From Psychromonas ingrahamii 37 (GTDB lineage Bacteria > Pseudomonadota > Gammaproteobacteria > Enterobacterales > Psychromonadaceae): 64,000 bases of DNA. A model generated the notes under the pieces. It made no database searches. It was not told where the DNA came from and worked only from the letters and a program-made list of their open reading frames with translations. The stretch lies in contig NC_008709.1 in NCBI RefSeq assembly GCF_000015285.1, forward strand, positions 2,728,001 through 2,792,000. The letters are read 5' to 3'. This document shows positions 48,271-56,652 of this stretch, piece after piece; positions within the stretch are counted from its first letter, which is position 1, and each line of letters starts with the position of its first letter. The position numbers and the translations under genes were made by a program.

Positions 48271-49713
48271 TCATAAATTAGACTTGTAAATTCTTGGTAA
48301 GGTGATGATCACCTCCAAACCGCCCTGATCCCGATTAATAAGATGCAGCTGACCGTTATGTGCATGAATAATATTACGCGCAATACCGAGCCCAAGACCA
48401 TGGCCCTGCTGGTCATAATGTAAACGGCGATACGGCGTAAATATATTCTGAAGTTCTTTAACTGGAATACCCGGACCATTATCTTGAATTAAAAGCTGCA
48501 AACTTTCATCACTGTCCGTAAGGTAAACCTTTACTGAATGACCATACTTAACCCCATTATCTATTAAGTTAGAAAGACAGCGTTTTAACGCCAGAGGCTT
48601 ACCGCGATAAGGGGCAATTTCCCCGGAGATAATCTCTATTTGATCGGGTTGTGAACTACTTATCTGCTCTAATAATTTCAGCACATCAACTGACTGGATA
48701 TTTTCATGAATATCAGTATCTTTGACCGTTTGTAATGCCCCCTTAACCAACATTTCTAAATCGTCTAAATCGTGATTAAAGGCGACTATTTTTTTTTCAT
48801 TATTCAATAATTCCACGCGCAATCGTAACCGGGTAATAGGCGTTTTTAAATCATGAGAAATAGAGCGGAATAACACTTCACGATCTTGAATATAGCGCTG
48901 TAATTTTTGCTGCATGCGATTAAATGCGCGTGTCGCCATCACTATTTCAGAAGCTCCCTCTTCCTTAAGGGGTTTCTGGTATAAATCAATACTCATTTCA
49001 GACACCGCCAGAGCCAACTGTTTTAGGGGTCTGGTTTGCCAAAAAAAGAATAAAGAGATAAAGATAAGTAAAATAAAGGTAGTAAAAACCAGCGTAATGA
49101 TCTGTTGAGTTGATATAATTGAGTTTTGTGAAAGCAAATAAGGAGGAGGTAAAATAGCCGCCAGATAAAGCCACTCATTCTCAGCCATTTCAACCTGCAT
49201 CACTAAAACGGGTGGTTTAACGGAAGGAATAATCAAAGAATAAGCCCCCCAGGAAGGTGGTAAATTTTTTAATAAAATATCATTTTTTAATACGTGTAAA
49301 TTATCTGGATGTGAAAATTCTATGTGCAATTTTTTTTCCGTTGAAATTCTTCGCCTGAGTACATCCTTAACAGTTTTTATAATCTCACTTTTTAACCCAC
49401 TGGCCGCGATCGGATTGATGTTGATAAGTTCACTGTTTAACGACACAAAAAAACGGCTACCACCTAAATCTCGAAGTTGCTGTAACGCCAGATAACGGTA
49501 TTGCAGGGGCAAATCTTGAAAAAATGAAACAGTGCTTAAGGCATTTTCAGCTAAATTATTAGCATTAAGCAGCAGTGATTTTTCTTCACTTTCGGCAAAC
49601 TGATTTACCCAAAAAAAACTGCTCATGGCTTGTGCGACGATAACCGATACCATCGTCAGCAATAACATACGGGAAACTAATGATCTGAACAATAAGCGCA
49701 AATAAACCATCAT
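48271..49713 (-). CDS. sensor histidine kinase (GtrS-like)
   Basis: 480 residues: membrane helix 12-37, a periplasmic sensor domain of about 165 residues, a second helix near 203-226, HAMP, then the kinase core with phospho-acceptor His287 in SISHDLKTPITRLRLR, N-box LSNLIDNGVKYGHSV, DNGPGIP and GHGLGLGIARNI. The gene order regulator-kinase-binding protein recalls GltR-GtrS, the glucose-responsive pair of Pseudomonas. It starts 24 nt after the regulator gene and overlaps the alternative start of the binding-protein gene. Confidence 0.92.
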   Translation of the reverse strand: MMVYLRLLFRSLVSRMLLLTMVSVIVAQAMSSFFWVNQFAESEEKSLLLNANNLAENALSTVSFFQDLPLQYRYLALQQLRDLGGSRFFVSLNSELININPIAASGLKSEIIKTVKDVLRRRISTEKKLHIEFSHPDNLHVLKNDILLKNLPPSWGAYSLIIPSVKPPVLVMQVEMAENEWLYLAAILPPPYLLSQNSIISTQQIITLVFTTFILLIFISLFFFWQTRPLKQLALAVSEMSIDLYQKPLKEEGASEIVMATRAFNRMQQKLQRYIQDREVLFRSISHDLKTPITRLRLRVELLNNEKKIVAFNHDLDDLEMLVKGALQTVKDTDIHENIQSVDVLKLLEQISSSQPDQIEIISGEIAPYRGKPLALKRCLSNLIDNGVKYGHSVKVYLTDSDESLQLLIQDNGPGIPVKELQNIFTPYRRLHYDQQGHGLGLGIARNIIHAHNGQLHLINRDQGGLEVIITLPRIYKSNL

Positions 49714-49737
49714 ATTAATCCTGCATGACTAAAAATA

Positions 49738-50463
49738 TTAATTTTTTTCATTAACATCGGCGATAAAGACATATCCGGCACCGCGGATCGTTTTTATGAT
49801 TTTTGGTGATTTAGCATCATCCTTTAAACACTGACGCAAGCGGCTCACATGGACATCAATCCCACGCTCGTTGGCAAAAGCATCCCGGCCATGCAGTGCC
49901 TGACAAATTTGATCTCGTGAAATAGCGCTATTGGTATTGTCTAAAAATAGGGTAAGCAATTGAAAATCTGCACCGGTTAATGATATCTCATCTTTGTTGT
50001 CATCTATTAAAAGATGCTGTTTAGTGTCAAGCTTCCAGTTTGAAAACAATAAATAGCGCGCTTTTGCTGAGGGTTGATTTTCCTCACTGGCAAACTGTGT
50101 TCGTCTTAATAACGCTTTAATACGTGCCAGTAATTCTCGGGGGCTAAAGGGTTTAGCGATATAATCGTCAGCACCAATTTCCAGCCCTAACACACGATCC
50201 ATTTCATCGGAGTTAGCGGTTAACATAATAATCGGTACATGGGACGTCTGCCGGATTCGTTGGCAAAGGATAAAGCCGTCGTCACCGGGCAACATAATAT
50301 CCAGTATGATTAAATCGGGCTGATGGATTAATCGTTGTTTATCCATTTCCAGGCCGTCTTCCGCGGTAATCACATCAAAGTTATTCTTTGATAAATATTC
50401 CGCTAACAATTCACGTATTGCCTGGTCATCATCGATCACTAAAACTTGTTTATTATTGGTCAC
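49738..50463 (-). CDS. OmpR-family response regulator (GltR-like)
   Basis: 241 residues: receiver domain with acidic pocket VIDDDQ (10-13), phospho-acceptor Asp55 in LIILDIMLPGDDG, Thr in MLTAN, and Lys in IAKPFSP; then the winged-helix DNA-binding domain with LTGADFQLLTLFLDN and GRDAFANERGIDVHVSRLRQCL. First gene of the three-gene unit. The likely target is a sugar-uptake or sugar-catabolism gene outside the window. Confidence 0.92.
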   Translation of the reverse strand: MTNNKQVLVIDDDQAIRELLAEYLSKNNFDVITAEDGLEMDKQRLIHQPDLIILDIMLPGDDGFILCQRIRQTSHVPIIMLTANSDEMDRVLGLEIGADDYIAKPFSPRELLARIKALLRRTQFASEENQPSAKARYLLFSNWKLDTKQHLLIDDNKDEISLTGADFQLLTLFLDNTNSAISRDQICQALHGRDAFANERGIDVHVSRLRQCLKDDAKSPKIIKTIRGAGYVFIADVNEKN

Positions 50464-50739
50464 ATTTATTGCCTTTAAAAACAGAAATCCACAAACTCAT
50501 TATCGGCAGGATGTTAACGGAATCCTTTTTCAGTTAATAGCCGTGCCAGTCATTAATGATAAAATAAATCAGGCACTCAGCATAACATTTTTAAATGTGA
50601 GAAGAATATCTCAAAAAAAACACCTGCAACGATTCACTTTCCCCTCCAAAAATTTAATTTTTACGCTTAATTTTTATTATTAATTTGACAGTAAAATCAA
50701 TATCTAACAAAAAAAAGTCCGATACCCTGTTTTTTACAC

Positions 50740-50767
50740 TTGCCAGCAAACAAAACGATGATAAAAT
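50740..50767 (+). promoter_or_regulatory. probable promoter of the norspermidine operon
   Basis: TTGCCA (50740-50745) and TAAAAT (50762-50767) are 16 bp apart; a GCGCGCG discriminator follows. Transcription would start near 50774, giving a leader of about 300 nt before the first enzyme gene. A hairpin (50788-50797 with 50808-50817, 9 of 10 paired) lies at the leader's 5' end. Confidence 0.5.
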
Positions 50768-50865
50768 GCGCGCGCTGACACCGCACTAACACGTAGAACA
50801 ATCCATTTCTGCGTGTTTTAACACAACATTAAGAACAGCTTAAAATAATAATAGGAGCGTATTAA

Positions 50866-50973
50866 ATGTATCTATCAATCTTACTTAACCACGCTACAGC
50901 CCTGTTTTTTATTGGTTATGCTGCTTGTCACGCTTCATACCATACTTATTTAAACTCTCTCACAGAACCGTGA
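50866..50973 (+). CDS. 35-codon leader peptide candidate ahead of the norspermidine operon
   Basis: ATG with an AGGAG ribosome-binding site 9 nt upstream, open for 35 codons and ending Thr-Glu-Pro-UGA. The peptide begins MYLSILLNHATALFFIGYAA; the rest is rich in His and Tyr. The Pro-UGA end is also that of TnaC, where release is blocked when the ligand binds. It lies about 100 nt before dat in the same direction. A small membrane protein, given its hydrophobic middle, is the main alternative. Not recognised as a known family. Confidence 0.55.
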   Translation: MYLSILLNHATALFFIGYAACHASYHTYLNSLTEP

Positions 50974-51043
50974 GTTAATCGCTTAACCCCCTGTACCACC
51001 CTCATTTTTCTAAACGTAAGTAGAATCACTTTAACTCCATTTT
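50974..51043 (+). promoter_or_regulatory. C-rich, G-poor tract after the leader ORF (rut-like)
   Basis: Directly after the leader stop there are about 20 C and 6 G in 70 nt with no stable hairpin, including CCCCC and CCACCCTC. Rho prefers such RNA. No intrinsic terminator lies between leader and dat, so any attenuation here would have to be Rho-dependent or translational. Confidence 0.35.
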
Positions 51044-51076
51044 ATGGAGCACTTTAAAATATTTAAGGATCTCGTT

Positions 51077-52501
51077 ATGCAAAACGTCCTGAATTTGACG
51101 CCTGAAACCCATTTATCAAACGATCAAGAAATCCCCTTAGTAAACGAATTATATGATTTGACACCTGACAATGTGCTTTTAAATCAAGAACATTATGAAT
51201 CAGAAGTGCGCTCATACTCGCGTCGTTTACCGCTGGCGATTAATAAAAGTCGGGGCGTTATTATTGAAGATACCAAAGGACAAGTTTATTTAGATTGTCT
51301 TGCGGGTGCAGGTGCTTTGCCGCTTGGACACAACCATTTTGAAATCAACCAAGCGATGATAGAACAACTCAATAAAGGGGTACCTTATCAAACATTGGAT
51401 ATTACGACCCCGGGCAAAGACAAATTCATAAAATCTGTGATGCAGTTTTTACCCGCTAATTTTGCTAAAAATGCCTGTATTCAATTTTGTGGTCCCTCTG
51501 GGGCAGATGCTGTAGAAGCCTCTATTAAACTTGCAAAACTTTATACTAAACGTAATACCATGATTTCTTTCCATGGTGCTTACCACGGCATGACCAATGG
51601 CGCGTTATCATTAACCGGTAATTTGGGGGCTAAAAAACGCCGCAGCGGATTAATGCCCGATGTACATTTTTTCCCTTTTCCATACAATTTACGTTGTACC
51701 TTTGGCCTCGGTGGCATGGAAGGCGTTAAACAGAGCATTCGTTATATAGAATCGGTCTTAAATGATGATGAAAGTGGCATTACTAAACCTGCTGCTATTA
51801 TTGTTGAACCTATTCAGGGCGAAGGTGGGGTGAACCCTGCGCCGGTTTTCTGGTTACAGGAACTGCGACGTATTGCCACTGAACAAGGTATTTTATTAAT
51901 CTTTGATGAAATTCAGTGCGGTATTGGGCGCTCTGGAGACAATTTTGCTTTTGAAGCGTCAGGTATTGAGCCTGATATCCTTATATTATCCAAAGCGATT
52001 GGCGGTGGCATGCCCATGTCAGTTATTTTGTACAACAAAAAATTTGATTGCTGGAACGCAGGTGAACATACCGGTACTTTCCGCGGCAACCAGTTAGCGA
52101 TGGCAAGTGGCGCTAAAACACTGGAAATTATCCAACGTGATAATCTGGCCGAGAATGCCAAACAACGCGGTGAACAGTTACGCGCGTTATTATGCGAGAT
52201 TCAAACTGAAACAGATTGTATTGCCGAAGTGCGCGGACGCGGTTTAATGTGCGGCATTGAAATAGTCAAAGCAGGTAAATTTAACTCATTAGGCCATCCG
52301 GAAAGCGATCCTGAACGTGCATCATTAATTCAACGTGCCGCGTTAGAGCGTGGTTTAATCATTGAAAAAGGCGGCCGAAAAGGTGCTGTGTTACGCTTTT
52401 TACCACCCCTTATTATTAGCGAAACACAAATCAACTTTGTTGCTGAAACCGTTAAAGCTGCCATTATAGCGACACAGGATAACATCACTGATGCAGCCTA
52501 A
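51077..52501 (+). CDS. dat: L-2,4-diaminobutyrate--2-oxoglutarate aminotransferase
   Basis: PLP enzyme making L-2,4-diaminobutyrate from aspartate semialdehyde with glutamate as donor. Class III aminotransferase features: CGPSGADAVEASIKLAKLYT, FHGAYHGMTNGALSLTG, IVEPIQGEGGVNPAP, FDEIQCGIGRSG and the PLP-lysine region LSKAIGGGMPMS. The ATG at 51077 has AAGGA 8 nt upstream; the ATG at 51044 has none. 474 residues. It overlaps ddc by 11 nt. First gene of the norspermidine pathway. Confidence 0.93.
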   Translation: MQNVLNLTPETHLSNDQEIPLVNELYDLTPDNVLLNQEHYESEVRSYSRRLPLAINKSRGVIIEDTKGQVYLDCLAGAGALPLGHNHFEINQAMIEQLNKGVPYQTLDITTPGKDKFIKSVMQFLPANFAKNACIQFCGPSGADAVEASIKLAKLYTKRNTMISFHGAYHGMTNGALSLTGNLGAKKRRSGLMPDVHFFPFPYNLRCTFGLGGMEGVKQSIRYIESVLNDDESGITKPAAIIVEPIQGEGGVNPAPVFWLQELRRIATEQGILLIFDEIQCGIGRSGDNFAFEASGIEPDILILSKAIGGGMPMSVILYNKKFDCWNAGEHTGTFRGNQLAMASGAKTLEIIQRDNLAENAKQRGEQLRALLCEIQTETDCIAEVRGRGLMCGIEIVKAGKFNSLGHPESDPERASLIQRAALERGLIIEKGGRKGAVLRFLPPLIISETQINFVAETVKAAIIATQDNITDAA

Positions 52502-53975
52502 TTCACCTTGGTCCAAGCACTTTATCCAAGTCGCCGGGGCCAATAACCAGGCCTTTACAGTCGCCAGCCAGCAAGCACTGGATAATATAAACAGTCTCTT
52601 TGCGCAGTGCACTAAACCTTATTCGGGTTTGACGCCGGATTTGTTAAAAGAAGCAATTTATAACAGCAATTTAGATAAGGTTGAACCACTACAGCAGGTT
52701 ATTGAGCAAACCAATGATCTGATCGCTAAAAATTCAATTATGGTACAACACCCGCATTGTATTGCGCACCTTCATACCCCGCCATTAATCTCGTCGGTGG
52801 TGGCTGAATTTTATATTGCGGCATTGAACCAATCAATGGACTCATGGGATCAGGCATCTGCTGCGACTTATCTAGAGCAGTTTATTATCGATTGGCTGCT
52901 TAAAACCTATGCGCTCGGCGATAGTGCTGATGGTGTTTTCACCAGCGGCGGCACGCAGAGTAATTTAATGGGCTTATTATTGGCACGGGACTGGTTTGCA
53001 CAACACTATTCTGGCCATAATATTCAGCAGGATGGTTTACCTGATTACGGTAATAAATTACGTATTATCTGTTCAGATAAAAGCCATTTTACCATTCAAA
53101 AATCCGCCTCATTAATGGGTCTTGGGGAACGTTCGGTTGTGTGCATTAAAACCAATATTCAAGGTCAGATGGATACTGTGCATTTGCAGAGCACCCTTGA
53201 TGATTTGCTGGCACAGGGATTATTGCCGATGGCAGTGGTTGCCACCGCAGGCACAACGGATCATGGCGCCATTGATGATTTACAGGAAATTATAAAAATC
53301 AGCCGCCATTTCGGTCTGTGGTGCCATGTCGACGGGGCCTATGGTGGCGCATTAATGCTTAGTCAAAAACATAAATCCCGTCTACTAGGCATGGAATCAG
53401 CTGATTCCGTGAGTGTGGATTTTCATAAACTCTTCTATCAAACCATCAGTTGCGGCGCTTTATTAATTAAAAATAAAACACACTTTAAAAGTCTGTTGCA
53501 CCATGCAGATTACCTTAACCGGGAAGGTGATGATCTGCCTAACCTGGTTGATAAAAGTATTGCTACAACCAAACGTTTTGATGCATTGAAAATGTTTATG
53601 ACCTTAAAAGGGGTCGGTGCTAATACATTGGGTGAAATGTACGACAAGTTAATTGAACTCACTCAGGCGGTGGCAAAATCTGTGCAGCAAAACAGCCATT
53701 TTGAGCTTTGTTGTGAGCCATTATTATCAACGGTTTTATTTCGCTTAAGCACAAAATATCAAGGTCTATTAACGCTTAATGAGTTTAATCAGCTACAGCA
53801 AAAATTACGTTTGCAATTATTAACCTGTGGCGATGCTGTGATTGGCGAAACCAAAGTTGATGGCAAACTTTATCTTAAATTTACCCTGTTAAACCCCTGT
53901 TTAACATTAAACAATTTTGATAATTTATTTAAAAAAATCGAAAGGCATGCACAACAATTAATACCTAATACCTAA
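52491..53975 (+). CDS. ddc: L-2,4-diaminobutyrate decarboxylase
   Basis: Group II PLP decarboxylase producing 1,3-diaminopropane. Seen: HPHCIAHLHTPPLISSVVAEFYIAALNQSMDSWDQA, FTSGGTQSNLMGLLLAR, HVDGAYGGALML and the PLP-lysine region DSVSVDFHKLFYQTISCGAL. 494 residues. The start overlaps the end of dat, so translation is coupled. In Vibrio cholerae the two activities are, as I recall, fused in one chain. The last codons and the stop lie inside two ACCTAAT heptamers. Confidence 0.94.
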   Translation: MQPNSPWSKHFIQVAGANNQAFTVASQQALDNINSLFAQCTKPYSGLTPDLLKEAIYNSNLDKVEPLQQVIEQTNDLIAKNSIMVQHPHCIAHLHTPPLISSVVAEFYIAALNQSMDSWDQASAATYLEQFIIDWLLKTYALGDSADGVFTSGGTQSNLMGLLLARDWFAQHYSGHNIQQDGLPDYGNKLRIICSDKSHFTIQKSASLMGLGERSVVCIKTNIQGQMDTVHLQSTLDDLLAQGLLPMAVVATAGTTDHGAIDDLQEIIKISRHFGLWCHVDGAYGGALMLSQKHKSRLLGMESADSVSVDFHKLFYQTISCGALLIKNKTHFKSLLHHADYLNREGDDLPNLVDKSIATTKRFDALKMFMTLKGVGANTLGEMYDKLIELTQAVAKSVQQNSHFELCCEPLLSTVLFRLSTKYQGLLTLNEFNQLQQKLRLQLLTCGDAVIGETKVDGKLYLKFTLLNPCLTLNNFDNLFKKIERHAQQLIPNT

Positions 53976-53976
53976 T
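53963..53976. repeat. ACCTAAT heptamer pair across the ddc stop codon
   Basis: Two exact copies of the heptamer found six times at 4275-4319. They encode the last residues of Ddc (Pro-Asn-Thr) and its TAA stop, so a gain or loss of units would change the protein end. Confidence 0.75.
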
Positions 53977-54033
53977 ACCCAAAATAATTAAATGATCACC
54001 TTTTTATTTTTTTATAACTTACAGAAAAATATA

Positions 54034-54086
54034 GATAATACCCATTCCACTCAAGAGAAGATTCAATAAGTGGATTGGGTATTATC
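54034..54086 (+). promoter_or_regulatory. 18-bp inverted repeat in the leader of the carboxynorspermidine dehydrogenase gene
   Basis: 54034-54051 and 54069-54086 pair at 17 of 18 positions (GATAATACCCATTCCACT) with a 17-nt loop. The hairpin ends 19 nt before the ATG and just before the AAGGA ribosome-binding site. The arm end recalls the MITE terminus at 27739, so it may be a small element captured between ddc and the next gene; no T tract follows. Confidence 0.6.
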
Positions 54087-54105
54087 TCTTAACAAGGACT
54101 TTAAA

Positions 54106-55323
54106 ATGTCAGTATTACAGATAGGCGCCGGTGGCGTTGGTTGGGTTATTGCCCATAAATGTGCCCTGCATAATGATGTATTTGGCGATATCACCCTAGC
54201 TTCCCGCACTATTTCTAAATGTGAAAAAATTATTACCTCTATTAAAGGACGTAATAATCTGAAAGACACCACTAAAAAAATATCAGCAGTGGCGGTTAAT
54301 GCCGATGATCTTAATGCCCTGGTTAAACTTATTAATGAAGTCAAACCCGATTTACTGATCAATGCGGGCCCCCCTTGGGTGAACGTCAATATTATGGAAG
54401 CCTGTGTTTTAACTAAAACCGCTTACCTTGATACCTCGGTTGCGACAGATTTATGCAGTCCCGGACAACAAGTTCCTGAAGCTTATGATCCGCAATGGGC
54501 CTTTGCCGAACGTTTTAAAGAAGCCGGTATTACGGGTATTTTAAGTACGGGTTGTGATCCGGGTGTAGTCAGTGTTTTTGCAACCTATGCCCATAAGCAC
54601 CTGTTTGATGAAATTGATAGTATTGATGTGATGGACGTTAATGCGGGCGATCACGGTCAAAAATTTGCCACTAACTTTGATCCTGAAACCAACTTATTAG
54701 AAATTCAAGGTGATTCTTTTTACTTTGAGAATCAGCAGTGGAAAAGTGTTCCCTGCCATAGTCGTATGATGGAATTTGATTTCCCCGTGGTGGGTCCGCA
54801 AAAAGTGTACTCCATGGCACATGATGAAGTACGTTCTTTGGCTGAATATATTCCCGCTAAACGTATCGAATTCTGGATGGGTTTCTCCGATTCCTACCTT
54901 AATTATTTTAATATGCTGCGTGATCTTGGCCTGCTAAGCCCTAAGCCCATTACCACAGCTGAAGGCATTACGGTTAAACCCCTGCAGGTATTAAAAGCTA
55001 TTTTACCCGATCCCACTTCCCTTGCATCCGGTTATACGGGTAAAACCTGTATTGGCACCTGGATACGCGGTCAAAAAGATGGCCTGCCTAAAAGTGTCTT
55101 TATCTACAATATTTGCGACCATAAAGAATCTTATATTGAAGTTGAACATCAGGCAATTTCCTATACAACGGGTGTACCTGCGATCACCGCCGCCCTGCTT
55201 TACTTTCAGGGTAAATGGAATGATGTGGGTTTATTCAATGTAGAACAGCTCAACCCAGATGATTTCTTAGCGCTAATGCCAAGTGTCGGTTTAACCTGGC
55301 AGGTACAAGAGCTAGACGCTTAA
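54106..55323 (+). CDS. carboxynorspermidine dehydrogenase
   Basis: Saccharopine-dehydrogenase-family enzyme that condenses 1,3-diaminopropane with aspartate semialdehyde and reduces the imine with NADPH to carboxynorspermidine. N-terminal NADP site MSVLQIGAGGVGWVIAHKCA, then LLINAGPPWVNVNIMEAC, AYLDTS and GILSTGCDPGVVSVFATYA. 405 residues. The AAGGACTTTAAA before the ATG at 54106 decides the start; twelve upstream codons are within the hairpin region. Confidence 0.94.
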   Translation: MSVLQIGAGGVGWVIAHKCALHNDVFGDITLASRTISKCEKIITSIKGRNNLKDTTKKISAVAVNADDLNALVKLINEVKPDLLINAGPPWVNVNIMEACVLTKTAYLDTSVATDLCSPGQQVPEAYDPQWAFAERFKEAGITGILSTGCDPGVVSVFATYAHKHLFDEIDSIDVMDVNAGDHGQKFATNFDPETNLLEIQGDSFYFENQQWKSVPCHSRMMEFDFPVVGPQKVYSMAHDEVRSLAEYIPAKRIEFWMGFSDSYLNYFNMLRDLGLLSPKPITTAEGITVKPLQVLKAILPDPTSLASGYTGKTCIGTWIRGQKDGLPKSVFIYNICDHKESYIEVEHQAISYTTGVPAITAALLYFQGKWNDVGLFNVEQLNPDDFLALMPSVGLTWQVQELDA

Positions 55324-55337
55324 TCTCCGCTTACTTT

Positions 55338-55364
55338 AAACGAAGGTTCCGGCCTTCGTTTTTA
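55338..55364 (+). terminator. intrinsic terminator between the dehydrogenase gene and nspC
   Basis: AAACGAAGG/CCTTCGTTT stem (55338-55346 with 55353-55361), 6-nt loop, then TTTTT. It lies 15 nt after the dehydrogenase stop and 35 nt before nspC, so it should lower nspC relative to the first three genes, unless nspC has its own promoter. Confidence 0.8.
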
Positions 55365-55398
55365 TTCCTACTTTCTAACCTAAAAAAAGACTCCCATT

Positions 55399-56529
55399 AT
55401 GCGCTTTAATGAAAACCAATTAACCACCCCTTATTTTATGGTCGATGAAAAAAAGCTGATTGAAAATCTTGAAAAAGCCAAACAGCTGAAAAAAATTTCA
55501 GGGGCTAAATTAGTATTAGCATTAAAGTGTTTTTCAACCTGGGGAACGTTCGACACAATTAAACCCTATTTAGACGGCACCACCAGCTCCGGCCCTTTTG
55601 AAGTTCAACTAGGCCATGAGACCTTTGGCGGTGAAACCCATGCCTACAGCGTGGGTTATTCTAGCCACGATATCAATACCGTTGCGCCTTTATCGGACAA
55701 AATCATCTTTAACTCATTAACTCAGTTGGCCACACATTTTGAGGCAGCCAATCCCTTTGCATCCTTAGGCTTGCGCATTAATCCTGAGCGCAGCGTTGCC
55801 GGTCAAGATCTTGCCAATCCAACCCGCCCTTACTCACGTTTAGGCGTAAAACAGGATTTACTGGATTTATCCATTGTTGATAAAGTGGATGGTTTTATGT
55901 TTCATATGAACTGTGAAAACAAAGATGCCGATGCCTTTATAGAAATTTTAGATTATATTTCGAACACCTTTGCAGAATATTTAACCCACCTTAAATGGTT
56001 AAGTTTAGGCGGTGGGATTTTCTTTACTGCGCCGGATTACCCGATTGAAAAACTGGCCCTGGCATTAAAAGCCTTTAGTGAAAAACACCAGCTTCAACTC
56101 TACTTAGAGCCCGGTGAAGCAATTATCACCCGCACCGCGGATCTGGTGGTCAGCGTCATTGATATTGTTGATAATAATAAAAAAACAGCCATTGTAGACA
56201 GTGCCACAGAAGCCCATCGTTTAGATACGCTAATCTACAATGAACCAGCCTCGATTGGCGAGGCCTCCGCTGATGGAGCATTCCCCTATATTATAGGATC
56301 ATGCTCCTGTTTAGCAGGCGATCAATTCTGTGAAACACAATTTGATGAAGCGCTGCAAATTGGGCAAAAATTACATATTCTCGATTCTGCCGGTTATACC
56401 ATGGTCAAACTAAATTGGTTTAACGGTTTGAAAATGCCCAGTATCTACTACAAGCGTGTCGATGGGGAAATTGAGTTATTAAACTCTTTTGACTATCAAG
56501 ATTATAAAGACAGTTTAGGCAAAGGCTAA
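55399..56529 (+). CDS. nspC: carboxynorspermidine decarboxylase
   Basis: PLP-dependent alanine-racemase-fold decarboxylase, the last step to norspermidine; related enzymes also act on carboxyspermidine. PLP lysine at about 43 in [49 protein letters not shown] and the C-terminal [13 protein letters not shown] catalytic-Cys region are seen. 376 residues. In Vibrio cholerae this enzyme is linked to biofilm formation. Confidence 0.96.
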   Translation: MRFNENQLTTPYFMVDEKKLIENLEKAKQLKKISGAKLVLALKCFSTWGTFDTIKPYLDGTTSSGPFEVQLGHETFGGETHAYSVGYSSHDINTVAPLSDKIIFNSLTQLATHFEAANPFASLGLRINPERSVAGQDLANPTRPYSRLGVKQDLLDLSIVDKVDGFMFHMNCENKDADAFIEILDYISNTFAEYLTHLKWLSLGGGIFFTAPDYPIEKLALALKAFSEKHQLQLYLEPGEAIITRTADLVVSVIDIVDNNKKTAIVDSATEAHRLDTLIYNEPASIGEASADGAFPYIIGSCSCLAGDQFCETQFDEALQIGQKLHILDSAGYTMVKLNWFNGLKMPSIYYKRVDGEIELLNSFDYQDYKDSLGKG

Positions 56530-56617
56530 ACAAAGGATTAAACTAGCATAACGTTTGGATGAGTAATACTTGCCGAGTGTTCTGACAAATAACACCCGGC
56601 GCGCGTTAACTCTGCGA

Positions 56618-56647
56618 CCCCCAGTATAACAATCGATGCGCTGGGGG
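56618..56647. terminator. hairpin between convergent nspC and the cyclase gene
   Basis: CCCCCAG (56618-56624) pairs with 56641-56647 around a 16-nt loop. No T tract on either side; it is a likely 3' structure for one or both convergent transcripts. Confidence 0.4.
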
Positions 56648-56652
56648 CAGGA

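Noticed and set aside
50456-50683. Plus-strand open frame of 75 codons upstream of the norspermidine leader
   Set aside because: It overlaps the start of the response-regulator gene on the other strand, has no ribosome-binding site and no family resemblance.
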